Shown here piece after piece: positions 1 to 13,586 of a DNA stretch of 64,000 nucleotides (position 1 is the first letter of the stretch; every line of letters starts with the position of its first letter). The DNA comes from Trematomus loennbergii (Eukaryota; Chordata; Actinopteri; Perciformes; Nototheniidae): NCBI GenBank assembly GCA_012861695.1, contig JAAOOA010000090.1:621001-685000 (forward strand), read 5' to 3'. The position numbers and the translations under genes are program-made. The notes beneath the pieces were generated by a model. It saw only the letters and a list, made by a program, of their open reading frames with translations, was not told the origin of the DNA and searched no databases.

Positions 1-604
1 CAATACAGCCTTTCATCTAAAACCCATTAATACTGAGCAGTAATTCAAGGCTCAGCCAACATTCAATGTGTGCATATGTTTGCAAATCTTTCAAAGTCTA
101 GATCCTTCAGTTTTTATTTACTCTCAATAGCATACAATGATATTTCAGACGGGTGTTCTTCGCACTTTGTGTTTGCCAGCTCCATAGGTTTCCCTGTTTG
201 TGTGGAAGAACTTGAATGAACCCATCCAACACATTTAGGAAGAACTAAAGGTCTACTGAGGTTTAGTTCAAAGTCAGTGATGGACCTCACTAATGCTTGT
301 GTGGGTTCAAAGGGAGCAAAGACCCCTGCAGCCAGCTTCCTAAATGAGTTGGAAACACCTCCCATGGTTTTGGAGTCACGTGTTAAACTCTCAAACTGTG
401 GTTTTTTTCACCCCCTTGTTCATAATGTGTAGTTTTGAATTCTTGCAGACGACATAAAATACAAATTACTCAGTTTCTGTCATGATTTTATATTTAAATG
501 TTGCTTTGGAGAGGGATTTCCTGGAAGAGATTCACATATTCTGCCTTCTGTCGTAGCAGGTAGCGCTTCACATGCAATGAATTCATATGGAAAAGGTTGA
601 TGTG

Positions 605-1145
605 TACCAAAACAGAGTGTGTGTGAGGACAGAGTGTGTGTGTGTAAGGACAGAGTGCGTGTGAGGACAGAGTGTGTGTGTGTGAGGACAGAGTGAGGTG
701 TGAGGACAGAGTGAGCGTGTGAGGACAGAGTGAGCGTGTGAGGACAGAGTGAGCGTGTAGTGTGTGAGAGGACAGAGTGTGTGAGAGGACAGAGTGAGCG
801 TGAGAGGACAGAGTGTGCGTGAGAGGACAGAGTGTGTGAGAGGACAGAGTGTGTGAGAGGACAGAGTGTGTGAGAGGACAGAGTGAGCGTGAGAGGACAG
901 AGTGTGTGTGAGAGGACAGAGTGTGAGTGAGAGGACAGAGTGTGAGTGAGAGGACAGAGTGTGAGTGAGAGGACAGAGTGTGAGTGAGAGGACAGAGTGT
1001 GAGTGAGAGGACAGAGTGTGAGTGAGAGGACAGAGTGTGTGTGTGAGGACAGAGTGTGTGTGAGAGGACAGAGTGTGTGTGAGAGGACAGAGTGTGTGTG
1101 TGAGAGGACAGAGTGTGTGAGAGGACAGAGTGTGTGTGTGTGTTC
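605..1145. repeat. Minisatellite, lmnb1 intron 4
   Basis: Imperfect tandem units of roughly 16-21 bp built on (GTGT)GAGAGGACAGAGT, about 30 copies, with variable GT count. It ends within about 10 bp of the exon 4 donor, leaving almost no unique sequence at the 5' splice site. Open frames across it are repeat artefacts. Confidence 0.95.
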
Positions 1146-1149
1146 GTAC

Positions 1150-1320
1150 TTTGGTCACATGGGCACCCTCCATGTTCTCCTTGTAGATGATGATCTGCTC
1201 CTCATTCTGAGTCCTCATGTCCACCAGAGCCTGAGTCAGTTTGTACTCGTACTCCACTTTCCGTCCAGAATCCACCTCCACCAGGCGGCTATCGTAGCGC
1301 TGCCGGGCCTCCTTCACTTC
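1150..1320 (-). CDS. lmnb1: lmnb1 exon 4 (coil 1B/linker)
   Basis: 171 nt, the standard lamin exon 4 length, 57 codons from EVKEARQRYDSRLVEVDSG to EGAHVTK. The donor GTACGAAC runs at once into a minisatellite, and a different minisatellite starts at the acceptor side. Confidence 0.9.
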
Positions 1321-1322
1321 CT

Positions 1323-1765
1323 GTAGCAAAACACAGTCAGAACCAATCCGAACACAGTCAGAACACAGTCAGAACCAATCAGAACACAGTCAGAATACAG
1401 TCAGAACACACAGTCAGAATACAGTCAGAACACACAGTCAGAACCAATCAGAACACAGTCAGAACCAATCAGAACACAGTCAGAACCAATCAGAACACAG
1501 TCAGAACCAATCAGAACACAGTCAGAACACACAGTCAGAACACACAGTCAGAACACACAGTCAGAACACACAGTCAGAATACAGTCAGAACACACAGTCA
1601 GAACCAATCAGAACACAGTCAGAAAACAGTCGGAACCAATCAGAACACAGTCAGAACCAATCAGAACACAGTCAGAACACAGTCAGAACCAATCAGAACA
1701 CAGTCAGAAAACACAGTCAGAACCAATCAGAACACAGGCAAAACAGTCAGAAAACTCACACAGAA
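1323..1765. repeat. Minisatellite, lmnb1 intron 3
   Basis: Tandem CAGTCAGAAC(CAAT/ACA) units, in places alternating as higher-order doublets such as CAGTCAGAACCAATCAGAAC. The array begins within a few bases of the exon 4 acceptor, so the usual polypyrimidine and branch-point zone of intron 3 is itself repeat DNA (on the minus strand rich in TTCTGACTG). Confidence 0.95.
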
Positions 1766-2560
1766 CGATGTTATTAAACTCAAACCCAACTCTTACGGAT
1801 CAGGAAGATATCCAATAAGGGGGGGTCCTTTGAAACTCTAGATTAAACTAGTCCTCGAGGTCGACAAATATAAATGAAACAGATACAAAGGGATTCAGCA
1901 ATTCATGTCGTTTTTATAGTAATTAGGACATGAAATCCTAAATTGCAACCCTATTAAAAACTCAAGCTGGTCATCTTGCTGATGTGGCTCTTTGATTTTC
2001 AACCAGCCTTAGAGAAGACAATATAGCTAATTCACTTGTTGAAGGATAAAAAGAGTGATATCTTGTATTTTTCTCGCTGTCAGTCAATCTTGTGTCGAGT
2101 TTGGTCATACTGGTTTTGTTGGTCTGATATAGAAACAAGCCCAAATAATGCAATTTGCAAATAAAGCAACCTGTGCCAACCGCAATGGCAAACATGTGTT
2201 TTTGACAGACCTCACGTATACTTCAGGACCAACCTGTGATCATGCATCCGTTACACATAGTTGATTATCTTGGACGGGTTATACACTAGAATTAGATCCT
2301 AAATAAATGCCATCAACTGGAATTTGGGCATCTGGAAAGAATTGTAATTATTGTGATATGTGTAGGTCCAAAATATTTAATAATGAACCTTTACTTCTCC
2401 TTTCCCGCTGTGTCGATTTGAACACTCTTGTGCTTATGCGTTCTTGTTGTCCAACTCATCATAAGTCAGAAATACAATCATTCTGCCTCAGTATTATGAA
2501 GCCATGTATATATACTGTCAGAGTCTTGTGTAGAATGACTGGGTATTTTAAGTTTCTGAC

Positions 2561-2686
2561 CTCCTCCTGCATGCTCTTGCGGAAGATAATCTCCTCCGTC
2601 AGACTCTGGCAGCGGTTCTCCAGGTCGACGCGCATCAGCATCTCATCGGAGAGCTGCTGCTTGGTGTGAGCGAGACCCGTTTCCAG
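2561..2686 (-). CDS. lmnb1: lmnb1 exon 3 (coil 1B)
   Basis: 126 nt, phase 0 to 0, 42 codons starting [12 protein letters not shown] and containing [13 protein letters not shown], a stretch characteristic of B-type lamins. Flanked by CAG acceptor and GTCAGA donor. Confidence 0.9.
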
Positions 2687-2881
2687 CTGAGAAAACAACA
2701 ACAAGCAGTGTGTTAATATCAGGATGTACGGAAAACAGTTATTAAAATCAGCAAGTGCAGAGGTCTCTCAGAGAAAAGATGACCTTAAATAACATATGGT
2801 TCAAGATTGAGAATTAAAGCTCATATCTTCTTTAATGGTCAAGGCTTTAATGTCAGGTATATCAATATGTATTGTGTGTAC

Positions 2882-2975
2882 TGGTAGCTAGAGGGTTGCT
2901 AGTCCACTTCCCGGTCACTGTTGAGGTGTCAGGGAGCAAGGCATCGAACCCTCTACTGCTCCAGGGTCCCAAACG
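2882..2975 (+). mobile_element. SINE-like fragment
   Basis: A truncated copy with the recurrent teleost wording 'agagggttgctagt' and 'gagcaaggcatcgaaccct', the same style of tail seen near other fish SINEs. Lies in lmnb1 intron 2. Family not assigned. Confidence 0.5.
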
Positions 2976-3004
2976 TTGGCAGCCCCTGTGCTACGACACC
3001 TCTT

Positions 3005-3145
3005 CATTAATGTGCATGTGTGTATCTTAGGACTAATGTGTGATGCTCCTGTGCATGTGTGTATCTCAGGACTAATGTGTGATGCTCCTATGCATGTGTG
3101 TATCTTAGGACTAATGTGTGATGCTCCTGTGCATGTGTGTATTTC
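3005..3145. repeat. Short tandem array, about 37-bp unit
   Basis: Nearly four copies of a unit containing GCATGTGTGTATCTTAGGAC followed by TAATGTGTGATGCTCCT, with few substitutions. Intronic. Confidence 0.9.
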
Positions 3146-3191
3146 TACTTTAACCGTTTACACCAGAGTGAAAGCTGGATTTCCCCTAGAG

Positions 3192-3713
3192 CAGGGGTGT
3201 CAAACTCAATTTCATCGCGGGCCACATCAGTATTATGGTTGCACTCAAAGGGCCGGTTGTATATATATATTAAATAATGTATTATATTACATTATTGGCT
3301 CTGCATTGGATTATTATCAGTTCTGCTAATAACTACGTCTGAAAGCAGAAGTCTAGGGCAAATAGTTGAAAGCAAATATTCAACAATTACACCAAATGTA
3401 TTTGTAGGAGCCAGAATGCTACTTAGCCTGAGTTTATTTTTGTATTTGTTGAGCACTTCCGGCAATTGTCACATGTTTGTGTATTTAGGATAGATGTCGG
3501 GTGCGGATGACAGAGGATGAACTTGCGCTGACATTTCTTCTGTGGACCGTTTTGGTCCTTCTAAGTTATTGTGCGTTTGATTTTGTTTAATAAATATATC
3601 CAACCTTTCAAACTTCAGAATGGACTTTCTCATTGAAAACGCATCGCAGCATAAAGCCAAGCTTAGCCTCTGGGCGACTCAAATTTAAATGGGAATTGAG
3701 TTTGACACCCCTG
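3192..3713. mobile_element. hAT-like MITE, 522 bp
   Basis: Ends are inverted copies starting CAGGGGTGTCAAACTCAATT. The flanking octamers ccctagag (3184-3191) and ctctaggg (3714-3721) fit the NTCTAGAN target preference of hAT elements. No transposase coding capacity. Intron 2 of lmnb1. Confidence 0.85.
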
Positions 3714-3798
3714 CTCTAGGGGATTAATAAAGTCAAACATTTATTTTTAAAACCAGGTAAAAAGCAAATGGAAACCTGTCTTTTTGTCACAGTGTTAC

Positions 3799-3955
3799 CT
3801 CCTGCAGCTGCTCCTTCAGGTCGGCCAGCGTTGCCTCCAGGCCTCGACCCTCAGACAGCGCCGTGGCCAACATGGCGTCTTTAGAGTTCAGCTGAGCCTC
3901 CAGGTCCTTCAGCCGGGCCTGAGATCCTGCTGCCTCCGAGTCCTTCTTGTTGAAG
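3799..3955 (-). CDS. lmnb1: lmnb1 exon 2 (coil 1B)
   Basis: 157 nt, the standard lamin exon 2 length. It encodes heptad-rich coil 1B with [20 protein letters not shown]. The acceptor CAG precedes 3955 and the donor GTAACA follows 3799. Confidence 0.9.
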
Positions 3956-4023
3956 CTGGAAGGAGGAAGAGGAGAAGGCATGATGAGTGAAGGTGGAGGA
4001 CACCATGTGATGATGGATCCCAA

Positions 4024-7000
4024 CCAGGGGTACGGGGCATTTGTATTAAGGGTGAGTTATACAAGTGCTTTTCATCCAAGGAGCAGTCGGGTTAAATACG
4101 ATTACAAAGGGTTTAACACAAGAAAACATGTAGGCGAATCATCCCAGATGAGCGAGGGGTTTCTTGTAGACAAAACAACTTTGTGTAGCTCACCTTTCCC
4201 TGCATTTTCATAATAACTAAACATATTTTGCTTCATGCGCTATACTTGTGTTTTCTTCAGTAAAGCCCATGCTGCAAATATACAGTGTATAAGGTCCGCC
4301 TGGCTCAATTAATACAGTCTGACCAATGAGACTAAGGCAGGCTATAGCCCTGCATTAAATATGGATGAACAGTAATTTCCAATATGTTGTTGACTAAATC
4401 AATAAGTGCATACAACCCCTACATCCACTGCCCTTCAGTTATTGGTGAGGCATAACAAAAGCACAAAAGGGTTTTATTAACGTCATGTTTGCTCTACACA
4501 TCTGTTCTCTATTTTGCATTATTTGTAATAGTGTTCCTGTTTGATTAGGCTATAGAAATGTCACGTCATGATTGCTTTTATCTTAAAAAGAATAGGCCAA
4601 CACACGGTAGATAATGGACACACTTTTCCTTTTGAAAAGCACGTCAGACATCCGTTACCCAGCGCCGGTCGGGGGTTAACTAAGTCAACAGTGGGACAGT
4701 TTCAATAGGTTTGTGAGTATGGAGGCCAGTTGTTTTCTCATGGTGAGCCGGAGGGTTATGGGCGGGTGTTAAACTGGACAAACTATGTGAGGAATGTGGA
4801 GAGCCGTACGTCTGCTTTTTCACATTTCACTGAGGAACATTAGCAGGGAGGCAGAACTACTGAACAATGAGCTCTCACTTCACAGGATTCAAACCATACC
4901 AGAGCACAACACATGCCTCAAATGTTTAACATGTTATTATCACATTGAGAAGCTAATTGAAAAAGGGAGGCCCTAATGTTTTTGTCATAAATGGTGATGA
5001 AATGACAAATTAAATCAATAGTCAGACACTTCTGGCTCCTAATGATGACTGTTTGGCATTAATAGGTGCAGCTGCTTTATGTTAAAAGGTATAATGTGTA
5101 CATTATGACAGAATTAACTTTGTTATCAAAGGATTTTAAAGAGGTTACTGAGTTAACGTCATGTTAAAAGATGTCTATGCATTGTGCTGCAGAGATACTT
5201 ACTGAAATTAGCATGCTAACGATTGGTCTCCTGTTATCTTGTAATAGCTCGGAGGAGAGGGAGTTAGTGTCAGACTGACCTCAGACCAGAAGGAGAAGAT
5301 GTCCAGACTGGCTTGTGAATAAAACACCCATTGTCTGTGTGTCTGTACAGTTGGTTAAGCAGTGTATTTCCAATGTGGCAGACAGTTTGGCAGATTTACA
5401 ACTTTTGGAGTGGTTTTGAAGGTTAATGAATCCATTTCGGACAATTTCAGGATTAAAAAAAAAATGTAGTTTTAACCAATTATGGATCGATTTTAAAGTT
5501 TGGGGGCTCAAAACTGCCTTTTTTTAATCCTTAAACATTTCTGACTGATTAAACCTGGTCAATATAGTTCAAAAGCCACACCAAAGTTGTCCACGCCACT
5601 TTTTAGCCACTGTCTGCATACACAATTTAATGATACGTATGCCAATTATGCAAATTGTCCAACAAGTTGGCATCCGGCAGTTTCTATGTGCCATACTATA
5701 CATTTTAAACATAGAACTTTGGAGTATTCTGCTGGCAAGTGGACCAATATACCGGAGCTTTAATGCATGTAGTTATACCATTCATTTACAAGACACGTGG
5801 TGGAAATCAACATGAAGGACTCATGTTTCCAACGGACTCAAACAGGCTGTCACGGCCAACTGTTGAGACGTCAGAGCGACACACAGTGGGTCCTCTGTTC
5901 AACACACAGATCCGCACCTGACGCCTCACACACACCACTTGTGTGTCGTACGTGTGTGTCTGGGTTTGGTACACTCTGGGACTAATGTGTCTGGGTTTGG
6001 TACACAAGAGTCCTTCTTCTGCAATTATTAAGCACCAACAGTGGACCTCGGAAACATTCCCACCACCAACCTGTGGTTTTTCACACTCTGGTGAAATCAA
6101 AGTAGTTTTCTGATAATTTGGTTTCGCACCAGACAAAAGAAGCATAAAATACACACAGCTGTGTCGGACAATTTGTCTGCAGTTTACAAGGGGTGGAGCG
6201 GCACCTTTCCAACATATATTTTAACAATTTATTGCACAGTTGATTAATTAAGAGGCATTTTGTCTATGATAATGCAGTTCAATCGCCACACTTTCAGGGG
6301 TAACAGTCACTTTGTCCATTCATGCACTTTTGCGCGACAGCCGTTATAACAGAGGCAGCTGTCAGAATAGGAACACAGACACACACGTTTCATGTGTAGA
6401 AATACATGAGGGCTTTTGCACACATGACTACATGTATTACCCAATATGCAATCCCTTTAAATGTGGCATTACGATGATGTCAAATAGGCTACACTTCTGA
6501 AGCACATTTACTCTATTTTCTTCATTTAACACCAAAAACCTTAAATTATTCACCTGCATTTGTTTCTTTGTTAACAGATGCTACTACAACAAGTGGACCC
6601 TGAAGGCACCATGCCACCTTCAATGCAGCATTAAAGAATTTGAAAAAATAATTGACTGAATTTAATTGATAATTGGGCTTATTGACAAATGAATACTACT
6701 GTTGTGTATTATCTGTTTACATACACATTTAAGAAGTATACAATATAAGAAAAGCACATGTTTATGATCATGTTAGGGCCATATTCCATTATACTTTTAG
6801 AATTAGCATAGGGTGAATTAACAATGGACCACGGACCATAGTTTGGACACCTCTGCGTTACACTGGCTGACGTAGAGCTGCAGAAGTGGCTCGAAAATCA
6901 AATTCAAAGGTTGTATTGTCATATGCACAAAGCTACCGAGTAGAAATGGCAATGAAATTCTGCTGACCTGAGCTCCTCCAACAATGCAACATATATAATA

Positions 7001-7266
7001 AAATACAAAAGAAAAAGTAGTGCAAAAAGTAATATACACATGTTAATAGAATATGATATGTACAAGAACAGAATATGAAATTAAATCATGCAAATTAAGA
7101 CCAAATTAAATACGGTTTATTGCGGTGATAACTATGTATATAAATGTGTATATTGCAAGATGACGATAATAAAAATCCAAGTCAGCATTTAGCCTTTTAG
7201 CTAATCACCCAGAGTTGCTTCCTGCACTTATCTGGCTGTGATTAAAGTGTTAAAACAAAGGCTTAC
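4024..7266. other. lmnb1 intron 1, no gene seen
   Basis: AT-rich intron. It includes a dispersed repeat fragment near 5580-5760 that resembles 32220-32370, and a LINE-tail-like piece near 6895-7050 (tcaaaggttgtattgtcata, then ctcctccaaca). I see no convincing exon. Open frames here lack splice context or codon-like conservation. Confidence 0.5.
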
Positions 7267-7628
7267 TTGTGCGCGAGCTGCTCATGGTCAGATCTGATCT
7301 TCCCAAGCTCGATCTGCAGCCAGGCCCGCTCCTTGGAGGAATCATCCAGGCACCTTCTGGCATCGGCTAGTTCGGTCTCGTACAGCGCTTTCAGACCGGT
7401 CACCTCGCGACTCCTCACCTCCTCGGTCTCGTTTATTTGCAGATGGAGGACGCTGTTTTCAGACTCCAGGCTGCGGACCTTGTCTATGTACACGGCCAGG
7501 CGGTCGTTGAGGTTCCGGAGCTGCTGTTTCTCCTGAAGCCTGCTGATCCGGGTCGGGGTCGGAGTTAGCGGAGTGCCGCACGTGCTTCTCTTCATGCTCG
7601 GAGGAGGAGTTGCAGCTGCGGTCGCCAT
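7267..7628 (-). CDS. lmnb1: lmnb1 exon 1 (start codon, head and coil 1A)
   Basis: ATG at 7628-7626 opens [10 protein letters not shown], followed by the head and coil 1A (residues 1-120 plus two bases of codon 121). The start fits the usual MAT start of lamin B1. The donor reads AA|GTAAGC at 7267/7266. Phase 2 end. Confidence 0.9.
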
Positions 7629-7870
7629 TGTAAAAAAAGACTAAATAAATACCAAAACAATAAACCACACTTCAACAAGACAAGTGCAGGTTAAACGATG
7701 TATTCGTCACCCAACCGCTCAGCCCTTGTGAAACTCTCCTTGTATTATCCCGTCTCCTTTTCTTCTTATCAGTATGAAAGAGGGGTTTGGCTTCCTAATA
7801 TGGCGGCTCATTGAATATGTGACGTCGTTGACCACTAGCCAATGGCGTTGCACGACGCAATGCGTTCTTT
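7629..7870 (-). promoter_or_regulatory. lmnb1: lmnb1 5' leader and core promoter region
   Basis: Upstream of the ATG are an AATATGGCGGC motif (7797-7807) like a YY1 initiator element, a CRE-like TGACGTCG (7820-7827) and a CCAAT box (7839-7843). Such motifs cluster in TATA-less housekeeping promoters. The transcription start is inferred to lie near 7750-7800 and is not mapped. Confidence 0.5.
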
Positions 7871-10800
7871 CAACGTTAACTTTTGTGTACGCCTGTTACT
7901 AGTACCGGCGTATCCCGAAACGGCTTCGAGAAGGCGGAGTCGAGTTCCACCATGTTTTGTTTATCTTGATTAGAGCGGGCGACTCCGTTTAAAGAAAACG
8001 AGCGCTCCCTGACTTTTCTAATAACGGCTGGTCCTGAAACCGTTTCATTGTTGGACTACTTCACTTGAGTGGATACAGCTTTCAAGAAATTAAGAAATAA
8101 CATGTTTAATATAAAAAATATAGTGAATAGAACAGGAATAAAGGCGATGACCTAGCTATAAAAGAAATAACATATACAGACTCTAATTGTTTTGATCTGT
8201 TGAAGGGTCAAATACGTTTTTTATTTAGGACAGAGCTTAAAAAAAACACAAAAAACTATTGTTCAGCTTTTTTATGAAGGCCACATTTAGAGTTTTCTTA
8301 CATTTGCTTTCATTAGGAGTAACATCCATCATAAAAAACAAGAATGAGCTGACTCAAAAGGAAAGTGAGCATCTTAATCCATAAAAGTACATGATACTTT
8401 AGATTATATACAGTATATTGTAGTATTATATACTCAATACAAAAGTACCTCAAAAAGGATTATAGTGCATTACTTGAGTAAATACTTAAGTACTGTCCAA
8501 CACTTTTAACATAATGCATTCACTAATATTATGATTGAGTTGTAGAAAGCACTTCCTGCATCTTTACAAATCCATATTGCAACGTATTTCCAATGTCATT
8601 TCTTATGAAAACGTATTTTATTCCATATTAAAATGAAAAAGGCGTTGAAAATATATTGCAAGTACTGTAAATGATTTGAAAAGTATTCAACTTTCATGCA
8701 TAATGTTAGAGTATGCCTACACACCAAACTTGAGCCCTTCTTGTGTTTTTACGAATCAATGATGCAACGTATTTCAATGGTCATTTATTTTTAAACTTAC
8801 TTTATTTCATGTTAAAATGACAAAGACTGACGATTTGAAAAGTGTTTGGCAGGTAATCAGTAGAGAGTGATTTCATTCATCATCTCCCCTGATTAACTGT
8901 TCATGTATAATGTTAGAGTTCATAATGTTAGAGTACGTACCCAACTTGAGCAGGCTGCAGATCCATATCCATTATATATTAATATATGTCACAGAAATCA
9001 AAATCCACACAGTCCAAATATACAAGCAAAGCAAATTCCTAGTATATGTAAATACATACGGTAATAAAAGCCGTTCTGATTCTGAGTGCACATTTTAACT
9101 TTAAATGTATGTTTCTATAAATATACATTTTTATATTATATTGGATATTTTACTTTCACTTCTTGCGTTAAAATAGATATCTTTATTATTATTATACTTT
9201 AACGTCTTTTGCCTATATTATTCTTTTAATTCTATTTTTGATGATTGTGATACAGTCACAAAGTAACTTTTAAACAGTGGCAGTGTGCAGACATTTCCCA
9301 TAATGTCTCTATTTAGACATGTGAGACATATAGAGGCCGGATGTAACACTTGGTGCATTTTGTAGGAATTTTTTTTATTTCGTCAGCAGTAGGAAAAATA
9401 ATCCCATCAAGGACTAACAGTGTCTTCAGTTCTCTCACCGACGACATCACTGATGGACTTAAAGTGGGTCCGAGAGTTTATCTAATTGATTGACGACCAT
9501 CATCAGTGCTGCTTCAACCCCTTTTCTCTCCACTATAAGCAACATGTGTTCTCACCAATTAACAAAAAATCACAATATTGTGTACAGTTTGTTGCGCCGA
9601 AGCATTATGGAAAAAGGACATCGGACTGTTCTCATTTAATACCAGGAATTGAACCATCAGAGTGTGAAGTTGAGATTTGGTTGGACTCAGCCATTTTTCT
9701 TTTTTACCTCTGCACCACAAACAAAATACATCTCACCAGTACAAACAACAACTTCTTCATAACTTGATGTGACAAAAGTAAGCAACTTAGCATATACTGT
9801 ATTTAGGACCCTGTTATACCGAGACAGGGACAAAACAGTGTGAAAAAGTGATTTATTTTTGTCAAAAGGCACATTAAAGGGGACACAGTACACAGATGAA
9901 CGTCTCTCCCCTCAAACTTCACCAGCAGAGTTTACTCTACCTCCATTTGTGACGCTGTTTCAACACTGCAAAAAAATAAATGAATGAATTGGTTACTGTT
10001 AGAGTCCTGCTGCAAATGTGATTTAACTTAATGACTGCATTCAGACAGCAGGACCGTGACGATGTGCACATGTTGCAAGAATTAATGAATGTGTTACTGT
10101 GGGTTTTAAATTAAACTCATGATGACATCTAGCTGTGTCCCAGTTGCAAACTACCCAGCATGCACTTATCCTGCTCGACTAAAGAGTGATGTGTAGAAGG
10201 TGTTGTTGTGCTTTGCACGGATCACATGATCACAAACAAAGCCTAAATCATCAATCTGCACACTGAAGTGTTGAATCAGTTTAAAAGTGATTTTTAAGTT
10301 AATGGTTGCTAATGCTTAAGGCAGGTTAAGACTTCTTTAATGCCCTTTAATTCAAATGTAAGACAAATTTAGCAGGATTAGCAATGTAAATGCTAGAGCC
10401 ATTTGGTAAGTTATATATTTTTTAAAGATGTCATTATTATTTAAAGACACAAAAAACGATAAAAACAATAATACAATTCTACCACCGATGTGTTGACATT
10501 TTTAAATATCAATAAAAGTCTTATTTTTCCAGTAAATGACGATTTTTAAGGGTCAACACAGATTTCACCTTTACTGAACAAAATGTCGACGTGAGCAAAC
10601 TGTGTTAAAGAAGTGGACGTAAACTCAGCCTGTGGGCGGGACTTCTTTGTGATTGACAGGTCGCTACCATAGTGACCTATCAATCAGGATAGAGGCGTTG
10701 CAATGCAAATAATGGTCACTTCTGGTGCCCAAAAAACAAGATGAAAATGCAGAATATGACAAACTCCAGGCTTCAAATGGCTTATCATCATTATGACTAT

Positions 10801-12144
10801 GTCCACTGCTTACAGTCTATGGCAGGGTTAGCAGCATATTACAATTCGCACTCATTATTTATCATAGTTTGACACAAATTCGAATTGTTTTATACAAGGT
10901 TATTCAGTAAAGATCCACATTTTGAAAGGAACAAACGCTCAGAACAGTTTCAGCTCAATGGCTTCTTATCAAGTCAGCTTTAAAGGGTTTTTACTGGAGA
11001 CAGTCTCAGACCCTGGGTTTACTGTTTGGCAAATGACTTAAGGTGATTTTAATTTCATGAAAATATGGGAATTAAGCTATATGAAAACCAATAAAGGCCT
11101 TTAGGTGGGTACTGCTTCATTATCCGATGTTAAAATCTCATTTTGACACTAAAATAAGTTATTTGTTACATGTTAAATGATTTTAGTTCCATCAAAATAC
11201 CACACACATTTGGAAAGCATAAGATAGCAAGGGTGGGTGAACAGGTGCCAAGCTACCCCACGGTCGATGGGCAATTTGCAAAATAAGAAAGGGTTTATTT
11301 ACAGCTTGAAAAAATCAAAATAAAAAAGTGGACGGATCGTAGTCTAGATCAGAAAGCAAGAAATGCACACAAATAAGATCATTGGCACATTTTATACCCG
11401 CTAGTTAAGGTTTTTAAATGTGAAATTGGCGATAGTGTCAGGACGCACCTTGAGTAATTCACTGTTTCTACAAAAACAGTGCATTAGTTTCTTTAAAAAG
11501 GAACTTCTACAATAGAGCACGGCCAATCTGAGTACACAGCAGATTTGACAGTGTTACAGTATATAGTCAGAGCCTTCTCGGGTGTTAAGGTCTGCTCTGA
11601 CACATTTTGGCATACTTTTTAAATAAGGTAAGTTTGAGTAGACTTTGGATCTGTGCTGACCTCTAGAATATGTCCTACAACTGGGACACAGTGTATGGAA
11701 TAATCCCTACAATAACGATGATCAAAACTGTATATAAAGAGTATAATAGAGTCGTGAAGTGATGACATTTACTTACATATTCTAAGTTCATATCAGGCGT
11801 CTAACCCTAAAACACAATTTGAAAAAACGTAATTATGCTAACTCATTTCTGGTTTAACGACTCATTCCTGCACCACTTTATGCGTTTAGTTTGTTGGTAT
11901 CAATATGCAGGATGTGTAAATACGTTTAAAGGAGGATGAGATGATTAGTTAACGCCTCACTTGAGATCTGATCAGTGAAATCCTGCTGATATTGGAATGT
12001 CAGTAATCATCTGTGAGCATCGACATCTTTAAAAAACAGGTGTGCATTTGGGCTTTTTGGGGATGTACGATTATCCTCTGCTGTCCCATCAGCCAGATTT
12101 TCCTCCCAGTGTGTCCACCTGCGCCCCGTGTTAGTTTGAGAGCC
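7871..12144. other. Intergenic DNA between prrc1 3' end and lmnb1 promoter
   Basis: No gene seen. It probably contains the prrc1 3' UTR; one minus-strand AATAAA lies near 11292, not proven as its poly(A) signal. 8380-8510 is a fragment of a Tol2-like element with runs of 'agtac/aagta'. 10630-10760 looks like a dispersed repeat. The rest is AT-rich. Confidence 0.4.
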
Positions 12145-12471
<327 letters not shown>

Positions 12472-12973
12472 TCAAGTCATGTGACACGTTATTAATCCAG
12501 TAGTACAGACTGGACTATATTGACCGTTGCTAAGGAGGATCAAGAAAGAGCGCTGGACGTCAGATAAATCACCAGAAGAAGGCAGATAGGAAGTAAACAC
12601 TAACAGGAACACCTTAAAGGTGAGTAGCAGAATCTTATAATCTATATGGTATTTGACAGGCAGCCAGTGAAGTTAATAAAGTTTCGAAGGCGGATCAACT
12701 GTGCTGCAACCACAGTGGTTAAAAACTGTTTTTTCTGGACTCCACTGCTTTCAATAACCCAAAATCAAAAATGTCTACTCTCTACAAAACAGTACATAGT
12801 AGAGGTAATCTAGAGGAGTGGGATTAATGGATGCACGATGCCAGAACCTAGGAAACTCTTATCATTATTTCTCTCTCCAAACAGCCCCACAGGATAAGGG
12901 GGTAGAGATAAAAGATGGGTTGATGTCATGGATGAAAGAGTATTGAATGTAAACGTACAGTGCAGATGTGTAC

Positions 12974-13076
12974 CTGTTGGATGTGATCCAGAGCCAGAGG
13001 AGTGGTCTGAGTGAAGATCTCGATGCGGATGCTGTGACCCGGGTCCTCCAGGATCAAACATCCGATATCAAACCAC
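12974..13076 (-). CDS. prrc1: prrc1 exon 8
   Basis: 103 nt encoding WFDIGCLILEDPGHSIRIEI to DHIQQ. Acceptor TGCAG, donor GTACAC, intact frame. Confidence 0.9.
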
Positions 13077-13307
13077 CTGCAGACAGAAGTATTTATAGCA
13101 GGGAGGAGTATTTGTCAACCACAACTCTATTGCACTCAGTAAGGAATGCTGAACAGCAGGTGATTCAGTATATATCACTACAAACTATCCTCAGTTATCA
13201 ACATACTTGATTGCATTATTGAATTGACTTCTCCCATCAGCGTTTATATATCTTACACACTGTTAGATATAAAGAGGCCCTCCATGTTTCAGAGATCTTC
13301 TCTCTTA

Positions 13308-13586
<279 letters not shown>

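Larger units (their letters stand above)
1150..7628 (-). other. lmnb1: lmnb1 locus (5' part): B-type lamin, exons 1-4
   Basis: Type V intermediate-filament protein that polymerises under the inner nuclear membrane. Four exons (7267-7628, 3799-3955, 2561-2686, 1150-1320) join in frame to 272 codons with consensus splice sites and no frame break. The internal exon sizes 157, 126 and 171 nt are those I know for vertebrate lamin genes. The protein shows a short head with TP-rich sites, the coil 1A motif [16 protein letters not shown], and coil 1B/2 segments including [14 protein letters not shown] and RLVEVDSGRK. These last resemble B-type lamins, B1 more than B2, and differ from A-type. Neighbouring prrc1 and megf10 also accompany LMNB1 in human. 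Exons 5 onward (rest of rod, NLS, Ig-fold tail, CaaX box) lie left of the window. Introns 3 and 4 hold minisatellites touching exon 4. A lamin B2 or LIII paralogue is not fully excluded. Confidence 0.87.

Noticed and set aside
114..365. 83-codon minus-strand open frame at the left edge, possible lamin exon 5
   Set aside because: No coiled-coil heptads and no match to the lamin exon 5 text; no suitable splice sites.
583..1329. A 248-codon minus-strand open frame rich in HTLCPLTH repeats
   Set aside because: Only the first 57 codons are lamin exon 4; the rest is translated minisatellite past a good donor.
1800..1870. Cluster of GATATC, TCTAGA, ACTAGT, CTCGAG and GTCGAC sites resembling a vector polylinker
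   Set aside because: Order and spacing do not match a cloning vector I know, flanks are ordinary fish intron, and similar text occurs in dispersed fish repeats. A vector screen would settle it.
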